Source: Rhodanobacter glycinis
GTDB taxonomy: Bacteria; Pseudomonadota; Gammaproteobacteria; Xanthomonadales; Rhodanobacteraceae
Assembly: GCF_900114325.1 (NCBI RefSeq)
Contig: NZ_FOSR01000003.1
Span: 186,001 to 250,000 of the forward strand
DNA length: 64,000 nucleotides
Reading direction: 5' to 3'
Shown: positions 28,058 through 36,399 of the stretch, piece by piece
How the letters are laid out: each line of letters starts with the position of its first letter
How positions within the stretch are numbered: the first letter of the stretch is position 1
The notes under the pieces: generated by a model
What the model saw: only the letters and a program-made list of their open reading frames with translations
Database searches by the model: none
Told to the model about the DNA's origin: nothing
Translations under genes and position numbers: made by a program

Positions 28058-28495
28058 AAGGGCGGCTTCGGAAGTTATGGGGGCCGGGACCGTGAGGTTC
28101 CGACATGTGCAGCGTGCACAGCATAACTTTCGACCGAGCTTGGAATTCGGGGATTCGCGGTCGATTTTTCTTGCGTTTCTGTCTGGTTTATTGAGCCACC
28201 TTGATTGCCCGTATGAATTTTTGTGGAAACTCAGGGTACAGTCCAAAAGACACCGCCGTATGCATGGCTGCGCTGTACTTCGGGATCTCCGCGATTGAAT
28301 GGTTCTTGAACTTGGTGAGGAGTGAGCACCTGTTGCGCGAAGAGAAGATCCGCGAGGTATGACCCGCGTCAAAAGGCTCGGGTCGGAAGGTGTCAGCAGC
28401 GTGCTCAGCTCCCGTGGATTGGCTCGATTGCTTTCGCTTTCTTTCGAGGTGGCCAGTAACGGCGACCTTCTGCTCTATCGTCGGTTATGGGTGTC
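28058..28495. other. Intergenic region
   Basis: 438 bp without a convincing gene. It includes the presumed promoter of the secreted-protein gene; a TATGCT sequence on the minus strand near 28122 is a candidate -10, and a GTGCA-GCG-TGCAC palindrome lies nearby. Base composition is lower in GC than the genes around it. Confidence 0.4.
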
Positions 28496-28816
28496 CTACC
28501 GCTTCTTAGCGCGCGCTTTAAGCTCGCTCACAACGGTCCGCTGCTCCGCGCGCGGCAGCTTTGCAAACGCAATGATCATCTCTGCGATTTCGTCTGTATC
28601 CGCATACAGCGCTGCGAGCGGCATTTCCAGTGCGTCTGCGAGTCTTTTTGCGGTGCGTAGGTCGCACTCGTTAACGCCACGTTCGTAGCGGTTGATCCGT
28701 GTACGTGCCACTTCAGCCACGATCCCGGTGGCGACGCCAAGCGCTTCCTGAGTCAAGCCTGCAGCCAGTCGGGCTGCACGCAAGCGGTTGGCGAAAATGA
28801 AGCGGGCGTCGTCCAA
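28496..28816 (-). CDS. XRE-family transcriptional regulator
   Basis: 106-residue protein with an N-terminal Cro/CI helix-turn-helix: ANRLRAARLAAGLTQEALG, then TRINRYERGVNECDLRTAKRLADAL (about residues 9-66). The C-terminal stretch (DEIAEMIIAFAKLPRAEQRTVVSEL) resembles tails of small phage or plasmid repressors. Between the two HTH helices there are a few extra residues (ATGIVAEVART) compared with the usual spacing. It is divergent from the TonB-dependent receptor gene, with a palindrome between them, so it may regulate receptor expression or itself; that is inference. Confidence 0.82.
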   Translation of the reverse strand: MDDARFIFANRLRAARLAAGLTQEALGVATGIVAEVARTRINRYERGVNECDLRTAKRLADALEMPLAALYADTDEIAEMIIAFAKLPRAEQRTVVSELKARAKKR

Positions 28817-28876
28817 GGTATTGCCACGGGAATGTGAGTCGTAGAGTCAGCATGCAGTCTTGCTCTCGTCTTGTCT

Positions 28877-28893
28877 GTTACTGTATAAGTAAC
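28877..28893. promoter_or_regulatory. Palindromic operator candidate between xre and the receptor gene
   Basis: GTTACT-GTATA-AGTAAC is a perfect 6-bp inverted repeat with 5-bp spacer. It contains a TATAAG -10-like sequence and a TTGCTC hexamer lies 18 bp upstream. Typical size for an XRE-repressor site. Confidence 0.5.
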
Positions 28894-29066
28894 ATTGTGA
28901 TGCTGTTGCGGCAATCGATTTGCCTGTTTGCCGCTTTGCGGCCAGCGATTCGGGACGCATCACCAGTGCGAGTCATTAGCGGGACATATCTCGCCTGACG
29001 ACCTTGCAACTCCGAGACACACGGGACCGGCAGGCCAGAAGGGCCAACCAAGGGGAGGGACGCAGC

Positions 29067-31457
29067 ATGAAAACAAGCACGCTACGCAACGCCATTTCCA
29101 TCGCTTTGCTTGTGGCCGCCACCGGCACCGGCGATTGGGCCATGGCCCAGGACGCCACGAAGGACGCGACTGCGCAGGGCAGGGCGCCAGTGATTGACGC
29201 ATCAGGTAAGACGCACCTGAAACACACGACAGACGTCACCTCGCCGCCAGCCATCACGAATCTGGAAAGCGTGCAGGTCACAGGCACGCGCATCCGCGGC
29301 GGCACCACGCCATCGCCCGTCATCACGATCGGCAGTGAACAGATCCAGCAAGAAGGTTTCACCGACCTCGGCCAAGTGATTCGTAGCGTGCCGCAGAACT
29401 TTTCTGGTGGGCAGAACCCGGGCGTCGCGGCAGGCGCAGCGCAAGGTGGGCCCAGTGATCAAAACCTGACTGGCGGTTCGGGCCTCAATCTCCGTGGGCT
29501 GGGGCCAGATGCCACTTTGACCCTGCTCGATGGCCGTCGCATGTCCTACGGCGGGGCCGTACAGGCTGTCGACATCAGTGCCATCCCGGTTGAGGCAGTG
29601 GAACGCATCGAGATCGTGCCGGATGGTGCCTCGGCCATCTATGGCTCCGATGCGGTGGGCGGCGTAGCCAATGTAATCCTCAAAAGCGACTTCGATGGTG
29701 TGACCGTTGGCACGCGCTATGGCGGTGCCACCGACGGAGGGCTGTCCACGCACGAGTACAACGTCACCGCTGGCACTACCTGGGCCACGGGTGGCTTGAT
29801 TGTGGCCGGGGAGAAAACCTCCAGCGATCCGATCTACTCGGACCAGCGCGACTACACCCAATCAATGTACCGGCCTTCGACGTTGTGGCAGGGCAACGAC
29901 TTGCGCAGTGGCCTGCTCAGCCTGCACCAGTCGTTGGGAGATGCCGTTGAGCTGCATCTGGATGCACTCAAGAGCGAGCGGGATATCCACACAGCGACGG
30001 GTTATGGCAGCGTTTATTACCTCTATCGGGCGCGGACCGATACCACTCTGGTAGCACCCAGTCTCGAAATGGATTTGTCGGGCGACTGGACGCTCACGAT
30101 CAGCGGGGCGGTGGGGAAAGACAAGACGTCTTTTGTTGAGCCGACGGTGAGTAGTGCGAGCGGGATGGCCATCGCAAGTGGCCTTGGTGCGTACCGCAAC
30201 AAAAGTCTGATTTACGAGATCGGCGCGGAAGGGCCGTTGTTCACACTGCCTGGGGGCGAAGCAAGGCTGGCTACGGGTGCGGGCTATCGATACAACGATT
30301 TTCTATACATGGGTGGCAGGACGATCTACGCCGATGGCGACGAAAACAGTCGTTTTGCCTATGCCGAGTTAAACCTTCCAGTGGTTGGGCCGGAGCAGGG
30401 CATTGGGGGCATTGAGCGGCTTGCGCTGACTGGCGCGGTCCGCACCGAAGATGGTGATTACGGGAGGGTGACCACGCCCAAGCTCGGGGTGATCTATTCG
30501 CCTAATGCCGATTTCTCGTTGAAAGCCTCATGGGGCAAGTCGTTCAAGGCGCCTACGCTCCTGCAGCGCTATTTCGCCCAGAACGCCGTCTACTATCCGG
30601 CGTCGACATATGGCGGCGGTTATCCGACGGATGCCGCGGTGCTGTTTCTGACGGGTGGAAACGCGAGCCTGCAGCCGGAGCGGGCACAGACATGGAGTGC
30701 CTCGCTCGCATTCCACCCGGAAGGATTGCCCAGCTTTGAGACGGAGCTGAGCTGGTTCGATATCGACTACACCCAACGTGTCCTGCAACCGATCACTACG
30801 AACAATGTGTTCGGTAATCCGATCTATGCGGATTTTGTCGACTACGATCCAACCGAGGCCGCGCAGGCGGCGGTGCTGGCAAGTACCAGTAACTTCTACA
30901 ACTACGTTGGCACACCTTACGACGCCAGCAAGGTCGTGGCGATCGTTGATGGCCGGTATGTCAATGCATCCCGGCAGCAGATTAAAGGAATCGATCTGTC
31001 GGGGTCGTACCGAGCTGACTTGGGCACGGGGCAATTGACGTTCCGTGGCTCGGCCAGTTGGTTGGACAGCACACAATCCCTGACGGCGGCGCAAAGCCCT
31101 TACGACCTGGCCGGTACGTTGTTCTACCCAGCCAGGATCAGCAGCCGAGTCGGGGCGGCGTGGCATCAGGGTGGCTTCACCGCTTCGCTGTTTGGAAACT
31201 ACAAGAGCGGAGTAACCGATACGGCAGACGGCAGGAAGGGCGCCTCGTTTACTACCTTCGACGCCACGCTGCGCTATGACACCGGCGCGCGCAATGACAT
31301 CTGGTCGAACGTGGCATTGGAGCTGTCGGCACAGAACCTGCTCAATCGCGCGCCGCCGTTATACGCAGTCACATCGTTGACCCTTGCGCCTTACGACTCG
31401 ACCAACTACTCGGCGATCGGTCGTTATCTCAGCCTCTCTGTTTCCAAGCACTGGTGA
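29067..31457 (+). CDS. TonB-dependent outer-membrane receptor, lasso-peptide associated
   Basis: 796-residue receptor. A signal peptide covers about the first 27 residues (ending WAMAQ). The plug domain contains VQVTGTRIRGGTTPSPV (TonB-box/plug start), NLRGLGPDATLTLLDGRRM and the classic VERIEIVPDGASAIYGSDAVGGVANVILK. A 22-strand barrel follows, ending in aromatic W (LSLSVSKHW). The start at 29067 has AGGGGAGGGA about seven bases upstream. Together with the adjacent isopeptidase it fits the proteobacterial lasso-peptide arrangement in which the receptor takes up the peptide, possibly with a bound ligand, for intracellular hydrolysis; the ligand is inferred, not shown. 52 bp separates it from the isopeptidase gene. 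Confidence 0.9.
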   Translation: MKTSTLRNAISIALLVAATGTGDWAMAQDATKDATAQGRAPVIDASGKTHLKHTTDVTSPPAITNLESVQVTGTRIRGGTTPSPVITIGSEQIQQEGFTDLGQVIRSVPQNFSGGQNPGVAAGAAQGGPSDQNLTGGSGLNLRGLGPDATLTLLDGRRMSYGGAVQAVDISAIPVEAVERIEIVPDGASAIYGSDAVGGVANVILKSDFDGVTVGTRYGGATDGGLSTHEYNVTAGTTWATGGLIVAGEKTSSDPIYSDQRDYTQSMYRPSTLWQGNDLRSGLLSLHQSLGDAVELHLDALKSERDIHTATGYGSVYYLYRARTDTTLVAPSLEMDLSGDWTLTISGAVGKDKTSFVEPTVSSASGMAIASGLGAYRNKSLIYEIGAEGPLFTLPGGEARLATGAGYRYNDFLYMGGRTIYADGDENSRFAYAELNLPVVGPEQGIGGIERLALTGAVRTEDGDYGRVTTPKLGVIYSPNADFSLKASWGKSFKAPTLLQRYFAQNAVYYPASTYGGGYPTDAAVLFLTGGNASLQPERAQTWSASLAFHPEGLPSFETELSWFDIDYTQRVLQPITTNNVFGNPIYADFVDYDPTEAAQAAVLASTSNFYNYVGTPYDASKVVAIVDGRYVNASRQQIKGIDLSGSYRADLGTGQLTFRGSASWLDSTQSLTAAQSPYDLAGTLFYPARISSRVGAAWHQGGFTASLFGNYKSGVTDTADGRKGASFTTFDATLRYDTGARNDIWSNVALELSAQNLLNRAPPLYAVTSLTLAPYDSTNYSAIGRYLSLSVSKHW

Positions 31458-31509
31458 TGCTGCGTTGGAGCCGAGCGATACATTGCCATGCTGGTATAGG
31501 AGTGAGGTC

Positions 31510-33714
31510 ATGATGTCTGTTCCTTTCTACGTCATCACCAGACGGATTTTGAGCCTGGGGCTGTTACTTAGCGTGTTTGCTGCTGTCCCCCAGGCTTTTG
31601 CGGTGTCGCCACGGCAACTGGTGGAGATCGCGGACTTCAGTAGTCCAGTGGTTTCGCCCGACGGAATGTATGTTGCGTTCCGGGTGTCGCGAGCATCGAT
31701 CGAGCGCAATACCTACGACACCGTTTGGTACATCCAGCGGATGGATGGATCGTCGCCGCCGCAACGTGTGGGCGACGGTGGCTTTCCCCTGCGCGACTCG
31801 GCCGGCATTCCCGTGCCGGCCACGGTGGTCTGGTCGCCGGACGGGCGCTGGGTGTATTACCGCGCCCGGTTGGGCGGTCGCATCGACGTTTGGCGTGCTT
31901 CGATCAACGGCGCGGCTGCCGAGCGCGTGACCGGCGGCGATGCCGATGTGCGAGGCTTTGCCCTGAGCGATGACGGCAAGGTGCTGAAGTACAGCATAGG
32001 GCCGACGCGCGAGGATGTGGCTGCGGCGGAGCAGTCCGAATACGACCACGGCATTCACGTCGACCGATCCACTCCACTCGGACAGCCCTTGTTCCGATCC
32101 GGCTATACCGAAGGGCGTCCGACTACTCAACGTTTGGGCCTCATGTTCAACCGGATCGACCTGACTGCTGATGTGCCGGATCGCTGGAAGGCGATCGATC
32201 TGGCGAGCGGTGCGGTACGGGATCTCGCGCCATCCGAAAGGCCGCCCAAGGTGCTGGAGGCGTCGGATCTTGCTAAACGAGTGCCTCACATCTGGAAATT
32301 GGCGCGCGATCGCAAAAGCGGGCGTATCGCGCTAGTGACGCGCACGGGAGCAAGAGCGGGTCGGCCACGGATCGAGCTAGCTATGTTGCCAAGCCGCGAC
32401 GCACGTCACTTGGTGAAATGCGTGGCGGAGGCGTGTGTCGGCAAGCGGATCAGTGGTGTGCAGTGGCGCCCCGGGACCGATGAAGTGATCTTCACCGTCA
32501 CGCCCTACGACCGCGGCTTCGCCCAGTCCATTTATCGCTGGAATGTAGATACGGGCGCGGCTCATCTGGTCGCCACATCGAGTGGTTTATTTGGCGGAGA
32601 AAAGCGCTGGGAACCCGGAACCTGTGGTGTGTCATCCAAGGCGTTGGCGTGCGTGACAGCCAATGCCAATCGCCCGCCACGGTTGGAAAGGGTCGATCTG
32701 CAGACTGGGGCGCGACAGGTGCTATTCGACCCGAATAAGGCCCTGGCGCAGGATCTCGCCAAGATTCCAACACAACTGTTGCGTTGGACGGATGCGAAAG
32801 GAAGAACGTTCACCGGCCAGCTCTACTCGGCACGCCGGAGTGGTAACACACCGCCGCCTTTATTCATCACCTACTACTGGTGCATCGGTTTCGTGCGGGG
32901 AGGGGCCGGCGACGAGTGGCCGTTGGCCACGATGGCGGAACAGGGTATTTCCACGCTTTGCATTAACTCACCCTCGTTCTCGCCCGATGCCGACAAACGC
33001 TACAGCATGGGGCAATCGGCTGTAGAGAGTGCGGTGCAACTGCTCGCATCGGAGGGCCGTATCGACAGATCGAAGGTTGGGATGGGCGGGCTCAGTTTTG
33101 GCAGCGAAGTGACGATGTGGACGCTCATCCATTCTGACGTAATTACAGCAGCATCGATGGCGTCGCCCACCACGTCGTTTATGTATTACCTATTGGGTAG
33201 CAATATCGGGAAGCCGTTCTTGTCGCTGCTACGGACGAACTGGCAACTGGGTGCTCCGGACAAGACGCCCGCACAGTGGCGGAAGATTTCGCCGACCTTG
33301 AATCTGGACAAGATTCACGCCCCGATACTGATGCAATTTCCTGAGCAGGAATACATGTTTGCACTTGGCTATGCCATTCCGCTTATGCTAAGTCATCGCG
33401 CGGACGTCTATGTTTTTCCCAACGAGCCACACAACAAGTTCCAGCCCCGACACAAGCTTGCCGTGTACGCGCGTAATTTGGACTGGTTCCGGTTCTGGCT
33501 GCAGGGGTATGAGGATCCGGATCCGACAAGGGCAGCGCAATACGCCCACTGGCGCACCATGCGGTCGAGCATGTGCCAGGAAGCCAGGAACACATTGTGC
33601 GATAGGGAGCACTCTAGGGCTGATGGCGTACCCAGTTCTCGACCATGCACAAGTCGAACATTCTCAGGAAGGTTCTGTCGCGCGGCGGCAAAGGCCTTGA
33701 AAAGAAGGAGCTGA
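31510..33714 (+). CDS. Lasso-peptide isopeptidase, AtxE2 family (S9-type serine hydrolase)
   Basis: 734-residue protein with an N-terminal signal-like segment (residues 1-31, ending PQAFA), a beta-propeller-like domain (VSPDGMYVAFRVSRASIE; WSPDGRWVYYRARLGG), and a C-terminal alpha/beta-hydrolase domain. The nucleophile is in GGLSFGSE (Ser about 529), the histidine in NEPHNKF (about 641), and an acidic residue is in FPEQEYM (Glu 612 or 614). The block YYWCIGFVRGGAGDEWPLA is characteristic of AtxE2-type enzymes, which cut the macrolactam isopeptide bond of lasso peptides. The start has AGGAG seven bases upstream. The last roughly 33 codons overlap the 3' end of the cyclase gene on the other strand and look unlike a normal C-terminus. 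Confidence 0.9.
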   Translation: MMSVPFYVITRRILSLGLLLSVFAAVPQAFAVSPRQLVEIADFSSPVVSPDGMYVAFRVSRASIERNTYDTVWYIQRMDGSSPPQRVGDGGFPLRDSAGIPVPATVVWSPDGRWVYYRARLGGRIDVWRASINGAAAERVTGGDADVRGFALSDDGKVLKYSIGPTREDVAAAEQSEYDHGIHVDRSTPLGQPLFRSGYTEGRPTTQRLGLMFNRIDLTADVPDRWKAIDLASGAVRDLAPSERPPKVLEASDLAKRVPHIWKLARDRKSGRIALVTRTGARAGRPRIELAMLPSRDARHLVKCVAEACVGKRISGVQWRPGTDEVIFTVTPYDRGFAQSIYRWNVDTGAAHLVATSSGLFGGEKRWEPGTCGVSSKALACVTANANRPPRLERVDLQTGARQVLFDPNKALAQDLAKIPTQLLRWTDAKGRTFTGQLYSARRSGNTPPPLFITYYWCIGFVRGGAGDEWPLATMAEQGISTLCINSPSFSPDADKRYSMGQSAVESAVQLLASEGRIDRSKVGMGGLSFGSEVTMWTLIHSDVITAASMASPTTSFMYYLLGSNIGKPFLSLLRTNWQLGAPDKTPAQWRKISPTLNLDKIHAPILMQFPEQEYMFALGYAIPLMLSHRADVYVFPNEPHNKFQPRHKLAVYARNLDWFRFWLQGYEDPDPTRAAQYAHWRTMRSSMCQEARNTLCDREHSRADGVPSSRPCTSRTFSGRFCRAAAKALKRRS

Positions 33715-35362
33715 TGGCGCGCGTGTCCAGGAGGCCTTGTGACTCGAGACGACCCGATAGCAGGAAGTCTTCGATCTGATGCTTGTTCCGTTCATACATG
33801 GCTCCCAGGTAGCTCATGTAAGTCGCCTTGCTTTGGCGGTTCAGCACGTCGGGTGGCAAGCGGTCGGAAAAAGCGGTTCGTGCGACCGCGCGATTTCTGC
33901 CCCCGGCGATCCACATCCAGCTTGGTGCCCGGAGGCAGGCTTCCATGACAGGTTGTGTCAATAGTGGAAACCGTAGAGGTCGTCTGTATTTGCGCGCTGC
34001 CTGGCTCTCGAAAAGCTGATTCCCAGCCAGATCGAAAATTCGCTCCCGGTCACCCGGTAACGCATTCATGGGAGCCGCAAACCATGGATGTGCTTCCGGC
34101 TCTACGTGTGCCGAGCTTGGTGCCAAGAACGTGGGATCTTGATGGAAAGGAGATTGAGGCGGCCGCCGAAGTTTGGAGAGGGTAAGGCGGCCTGCCTTCC
34201 AGAATGTGCATTGGTGCAGGCTAGCCAAATTGCGCACGGCAGTGATGGCGTCACCGAAACTATGAGCTCTCCAGGCATCAGCACTGGGAGCCGCGGTCCG
34301 GAGATAGCAGAACACTGAATCGCCTCCTCCTCCCGAGTAATAGGCGGTGGCGCCGTGGTGTTTGGCAGCTGCCTCCATGACCTCGTCCACGACATACTGC
34401 AAGGGCCCCATCGCGGGAATCACGGAGTCGGGAGGGGGCGTAAAGTTAAAACGTGCCTTGTCGAAGCTCAGGTGCTCAGCGTGGAGTTCGACGCCGAGCT
34501 GTTCTGCCACCTGACGCGCGTACTGCTGTTCATCCACTCCGGGAACCGGGGTAACCAAATTGCAACAGGTGACGTGCGCATGGCAATTCCGTAGACATGC
34601 CGCGACGATAGATGAGTCGAGGCCGCCGGATAATTCCAGCAATATGGAGCGGTCCACACTCATCCATGCGCGGACAGCACTCTCGACGGCGTGGAGGACC
34701 TGGTTCGCCGCATCGCGCAAGTCGCGGTAACGCTGTTCGCGGGCGACGAAATTCCAGGGCGACCACGCTTGCCGGATTGAGACCTCGGTGCCACTTGTAC
34801 GTAACGAACAGCCAGGCAGCAGTTCGAATAGATCAGCGAGTCCAGTGCGTTCCGTCTTGATGTCGGGATAACGCAGGCGGTGAGCGATGAAATCCCAGTT
34901 GACCTGCTTTCGGTAGAGAAGGGCCTGGAGGGCCAGGGAAATGTCTGACGTAAGGAAGCCTGCCCCATCTTTGATAGACCAGACGCACGGAAGATTGCCG
35001 GCGGCTGATGGGGCCCGCGTCATCGTGAACGCTCCGGGGTGCCGTGTATCAGGCTGGATAATGAGGTACGAGCCCCAGTAGATTTCCAGTATGTGCTTTT
35101 GGGTCTGCGTTGGATCTGAATGCCTTGGAAGTTTTGCGCTGTCGCGGACAGCGATCCCGTCCCGTGTAAACAGGTGGCCGATGACTATCCCCCCGCCAGG
35201 CAGTGACAACGTCGACGTGTCCTCCGTCCCGAACAGTGTCAGTTTGCCTGACGCATAGTGGACGCGCATACCTATCGCATGAAGCGTATCAGCCAAGTTG
35301 GAAAATTTGGTGTCAGCACTCTCGTCCGCGGGGGCCAGGATAGCGATGTAATCGTTGTCCAT
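33614..35362 (-). CDS. Lasso-peptide macrolactam synthetase (C protein, AsnB-like)
   Basis: 582-residue asparagine-synthetase-like protein lacking the N-terminal Cys2 nucleophile: it begins MDNDYIAILAPADES, so it cannot hydrolyse glutamine. The PP-loop ELSGGLDSSIVAA lies near residue 243, with YYSGGGGDSVFCY about 100 residues later and RFPLLTQPVMEACL near the C-terminus. C proteins adenylate the ring Asp/Glu side chain of the precursor and let the alpha-amine of Gly1 attack, closing the macrolactam around the tail. Its ATG overlaps, as TGATG, the stop that the B gene would have in the intact frame, indicating coupled translation. It converges with and overlaps the isopeptidase gene by 101 bp. 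Confidence 0.9.
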   Translation of the reverse strand: MDNDYIAILAPADESADTKFSNLADTLHAIGMRVHYASGKLTLFGTEDTSTLSLPGGGIVIGHLFTRDGIAVRDSAKLPRHSDPTQTQKHILEIYWGSYLIIQPDTRHPGAFTMTRAPSAAGNLPCVWSIKDGAGFLTSDISLALQALLYRKQVNWDFIAHRLRYPDIKTERTGLADLFELLPGCSLRTSGTEVSIRQAWSPWNFVAREQRYRDLRDAANQVLHAVESAVRAWMSVDRSILLELSGGLDSSIVAACLRNCHAHVTCCNLVTPVPGVDEQQYARQVAEQLGVELHAEHLSFDKARFNFTPPPDSVIPAMGPLQYVVDEVMEAAAKHHGATAYYSGGGGDSVFCYLRTAAPSADAWRAHSFGDAITAVRNLASLHQCTFWKAGRLTLSKLRRPPQSPFHQDPTFLAPSSAHVEPEAHPWFAAPMNALPGDRERIFDLAGNQLFESQAARKYRRPLRFPLLTQPVMEACLRAPSWMWIAGGRNRAVARTAFSDRLPPDVLNRQSKATYMSYLGAMYERNKHQIEDFLLSGRLESQGLLDTRAISSFFSRPLPPRDRTFLRMFDLCMVENWVRHQP

Positions 35363-36041
35363 CAGATCACCCGTATGGGCGTGAAGGCTGACGTGTGCCC
35401 CACAGAATCATTCAGAACCGTGGTCCGAGCTGCGCCCAGCTGTGCGCGGAGAATGGGTCTCCTGTCACGCCGAAGACGAGATCGGCATACAGCTCACGCT
35501 TGGCCAGGAACTTGATCATCGCGATGGAATCGAGAAGGCAACACGTATCTATCGGGACGTACAGGCGCGCGCTGCGGAAAGCAGCTGCAGCCTCCAGAAC
35601 ATGGGATTCATTCGGACAGCTTGTTGAAAGTCGAGATGTCCGTTTTCCTCGAAAGGATGCAAGCCTCCAGAGGACCTGCTTCAGACCATGGGTTTTCAGT
35701 TGCCGCCGTATTGAACAGACGATTGCCAAGGTGTCCAGCCATTCGCTGACGCTTGTCCGACTGGCGTGAACAACCTCTTCCTCCATCGCGCTACGCGTGG
35801 GAGTTTTTGTAAATAAAAGTGGTGTGTGATCGGAGTCGACGAGTTTTTCGATCAGTATGTTTCGTTCGATCAATCTACGAATGCTGCTGGCTGGTGCATC
35901 GCCGTTATCCAGATAAGTGACCAACGCAGACTCCAGGCACCCACCGAGACGAAAGTACCGATCGTTTTGGATGTCGAGGAAGATCAGGTGGCCATCGACC
36001 CTGCAGAATGACAGGTCACGATGTAGTCTGAGTTGTGTCAT
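35362..36041 (-). CDS. Lasso-peptide B protein (RRE + transglutaminase-like protease), apparently frameshifted
   Basis: As sequenced, the frame runs from ATG 36041 (GGAG eight bases upstream) to a premature TGA at 35412-35414, giving 209 residues. Residues about 1-75 form a PqqD-like leader-recognition domain (LSFCRVDGHLIFLDIQNDRYFRL); the rest is a B2 transglutaminase-like peptidase with Cys in PIDTCCLLDS (about 167) and His in FSAHSWAQ (about 200). Shifting by one base at 35418-35423 opens VLND and later AFTPIRVI, the expected B2 C-terminus with the catalytic Asp, ending TGA at 35362-35364 and overlapping the C gene. The gene therefore has a one-base deletion, or the assembly is wrong there. 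B recognises the leader and cleaves after it. Confidence 0.88.
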
Positions 36042-36062
36042 TTGCATTACTCCGGAAAAGAG

Positions 36063-36084
36063 AGGCGCGCCTTTCGGCGCGCCT
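36063..36084 (-). terminator. Stem-loop between lasso precursor and B gene
   Basis: Nine-bp GC stem (AGGCGCGCC/GGCGCGCCT, loop TTTC) directly after the precursor stop. On the minus strand it is followed by TCTCTTTT. It probably protects or partly terminates the precursor mRNA so that A is expressed above B and C. Confidence 0.65.
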
Positions 36085-36090
36085 TGTCGG

Positions 36091-36231
36091 TTATGCTTCG
36101 GAGATGCCGCCAAGCGGGGATCCACCGAAGTTCTCGATGAATCCGCCGGGCCCTTTGGTTTCGACGCTTGCGACGCCGAGTTCGATGACCTCGTCCTGCG
36201 CGTTGCTGCGAATGTTTTCGTTCGTGTCCAT
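36091..36231 (-). CDS. Lasso-peptide precursor (A), 46 residues
   Basis: Small gene read directly from the sequence: ATG at 36231 with AGGAG about six bases upstream, TAA at 36091. The leader (residues 1-26) contains DEVIELGVASVETK, with Thr at the penultimate position as in known lasso leaders. The core (27-46) is GPGGFIE followed by NFGGSPLGGISEA. Gly1 and Glu7 could form a seven-residue macrolactam ring like that of the xanthomonins; the bulky Phe/Asn/Leu residues of the tail may act as plugs. The ending GISEA resembles other proteobacterial cores. Position directly before B and C, and the isopeptidase nearby, make the identification strong. No second precursor was found between here and the GntR gene. 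Confidence 0.88.
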   Translation of the reverse strand: MDTNENIRSNAQDEVIELGVASVETKGPGGFIENFGGSPLGGISEA

Positions 36232-36250
36232 CTTAATCTCCTGCGTTTGC

Positions 36251-36269
36251 GTCATGGCTGTTCCATGAC
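36251..36269. promoter_or_regulatory. Inverted repeat in the precursor leader region
   Basis: GTCATGG-CTGTT-CCATGAC, a perfect 7-bp inverted repeat with 5-bp spacer, 20-38 bp upstream of the precursor ATG. Could be an operator or an mRNA hairpin. Confidence 0.45.
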
Positions 36270-36292
36270 GCGGCCACCGTAGGAGCCGGGAA

Positions 36293-36307
36293 ATTTGATC
36301 TTCAAAT
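36293..36307. promoter_or_regulatory. Palindrome upstream of the lasso precursor
   Basis: ATTTGA-TCT-TCAAAT, a perfect inverted repeat in a short AT-rich promoter-like stretch; TCATC-T-GATGA lies at 36321-36331. Candidate binding sites for the GntR-type protein encoded upstream. Confidence 0.45.
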
Positions 36308-36399
36308 GATTATTGCGTTGTCATCTGATGATTAATCCGGGAGTGTGATGTTCGTCACGTTATGCCGGACTTTGCCGCGATGCTTTTCGCTGACGCGCG

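Noticed and set aside
35405-35430. Programmed frameshift in lasso B
   Set aside because: No slippery heptamer or strong downstream structure is visible; a deletion or sequence error is simpler.
36091-36231. Alternative eight- or nine-residue lasso ring
   Set aside because: Positions 8 and 9 of the core are Asn and Phe; only Glu7 is acidic if the core starts after Thr-Lys.
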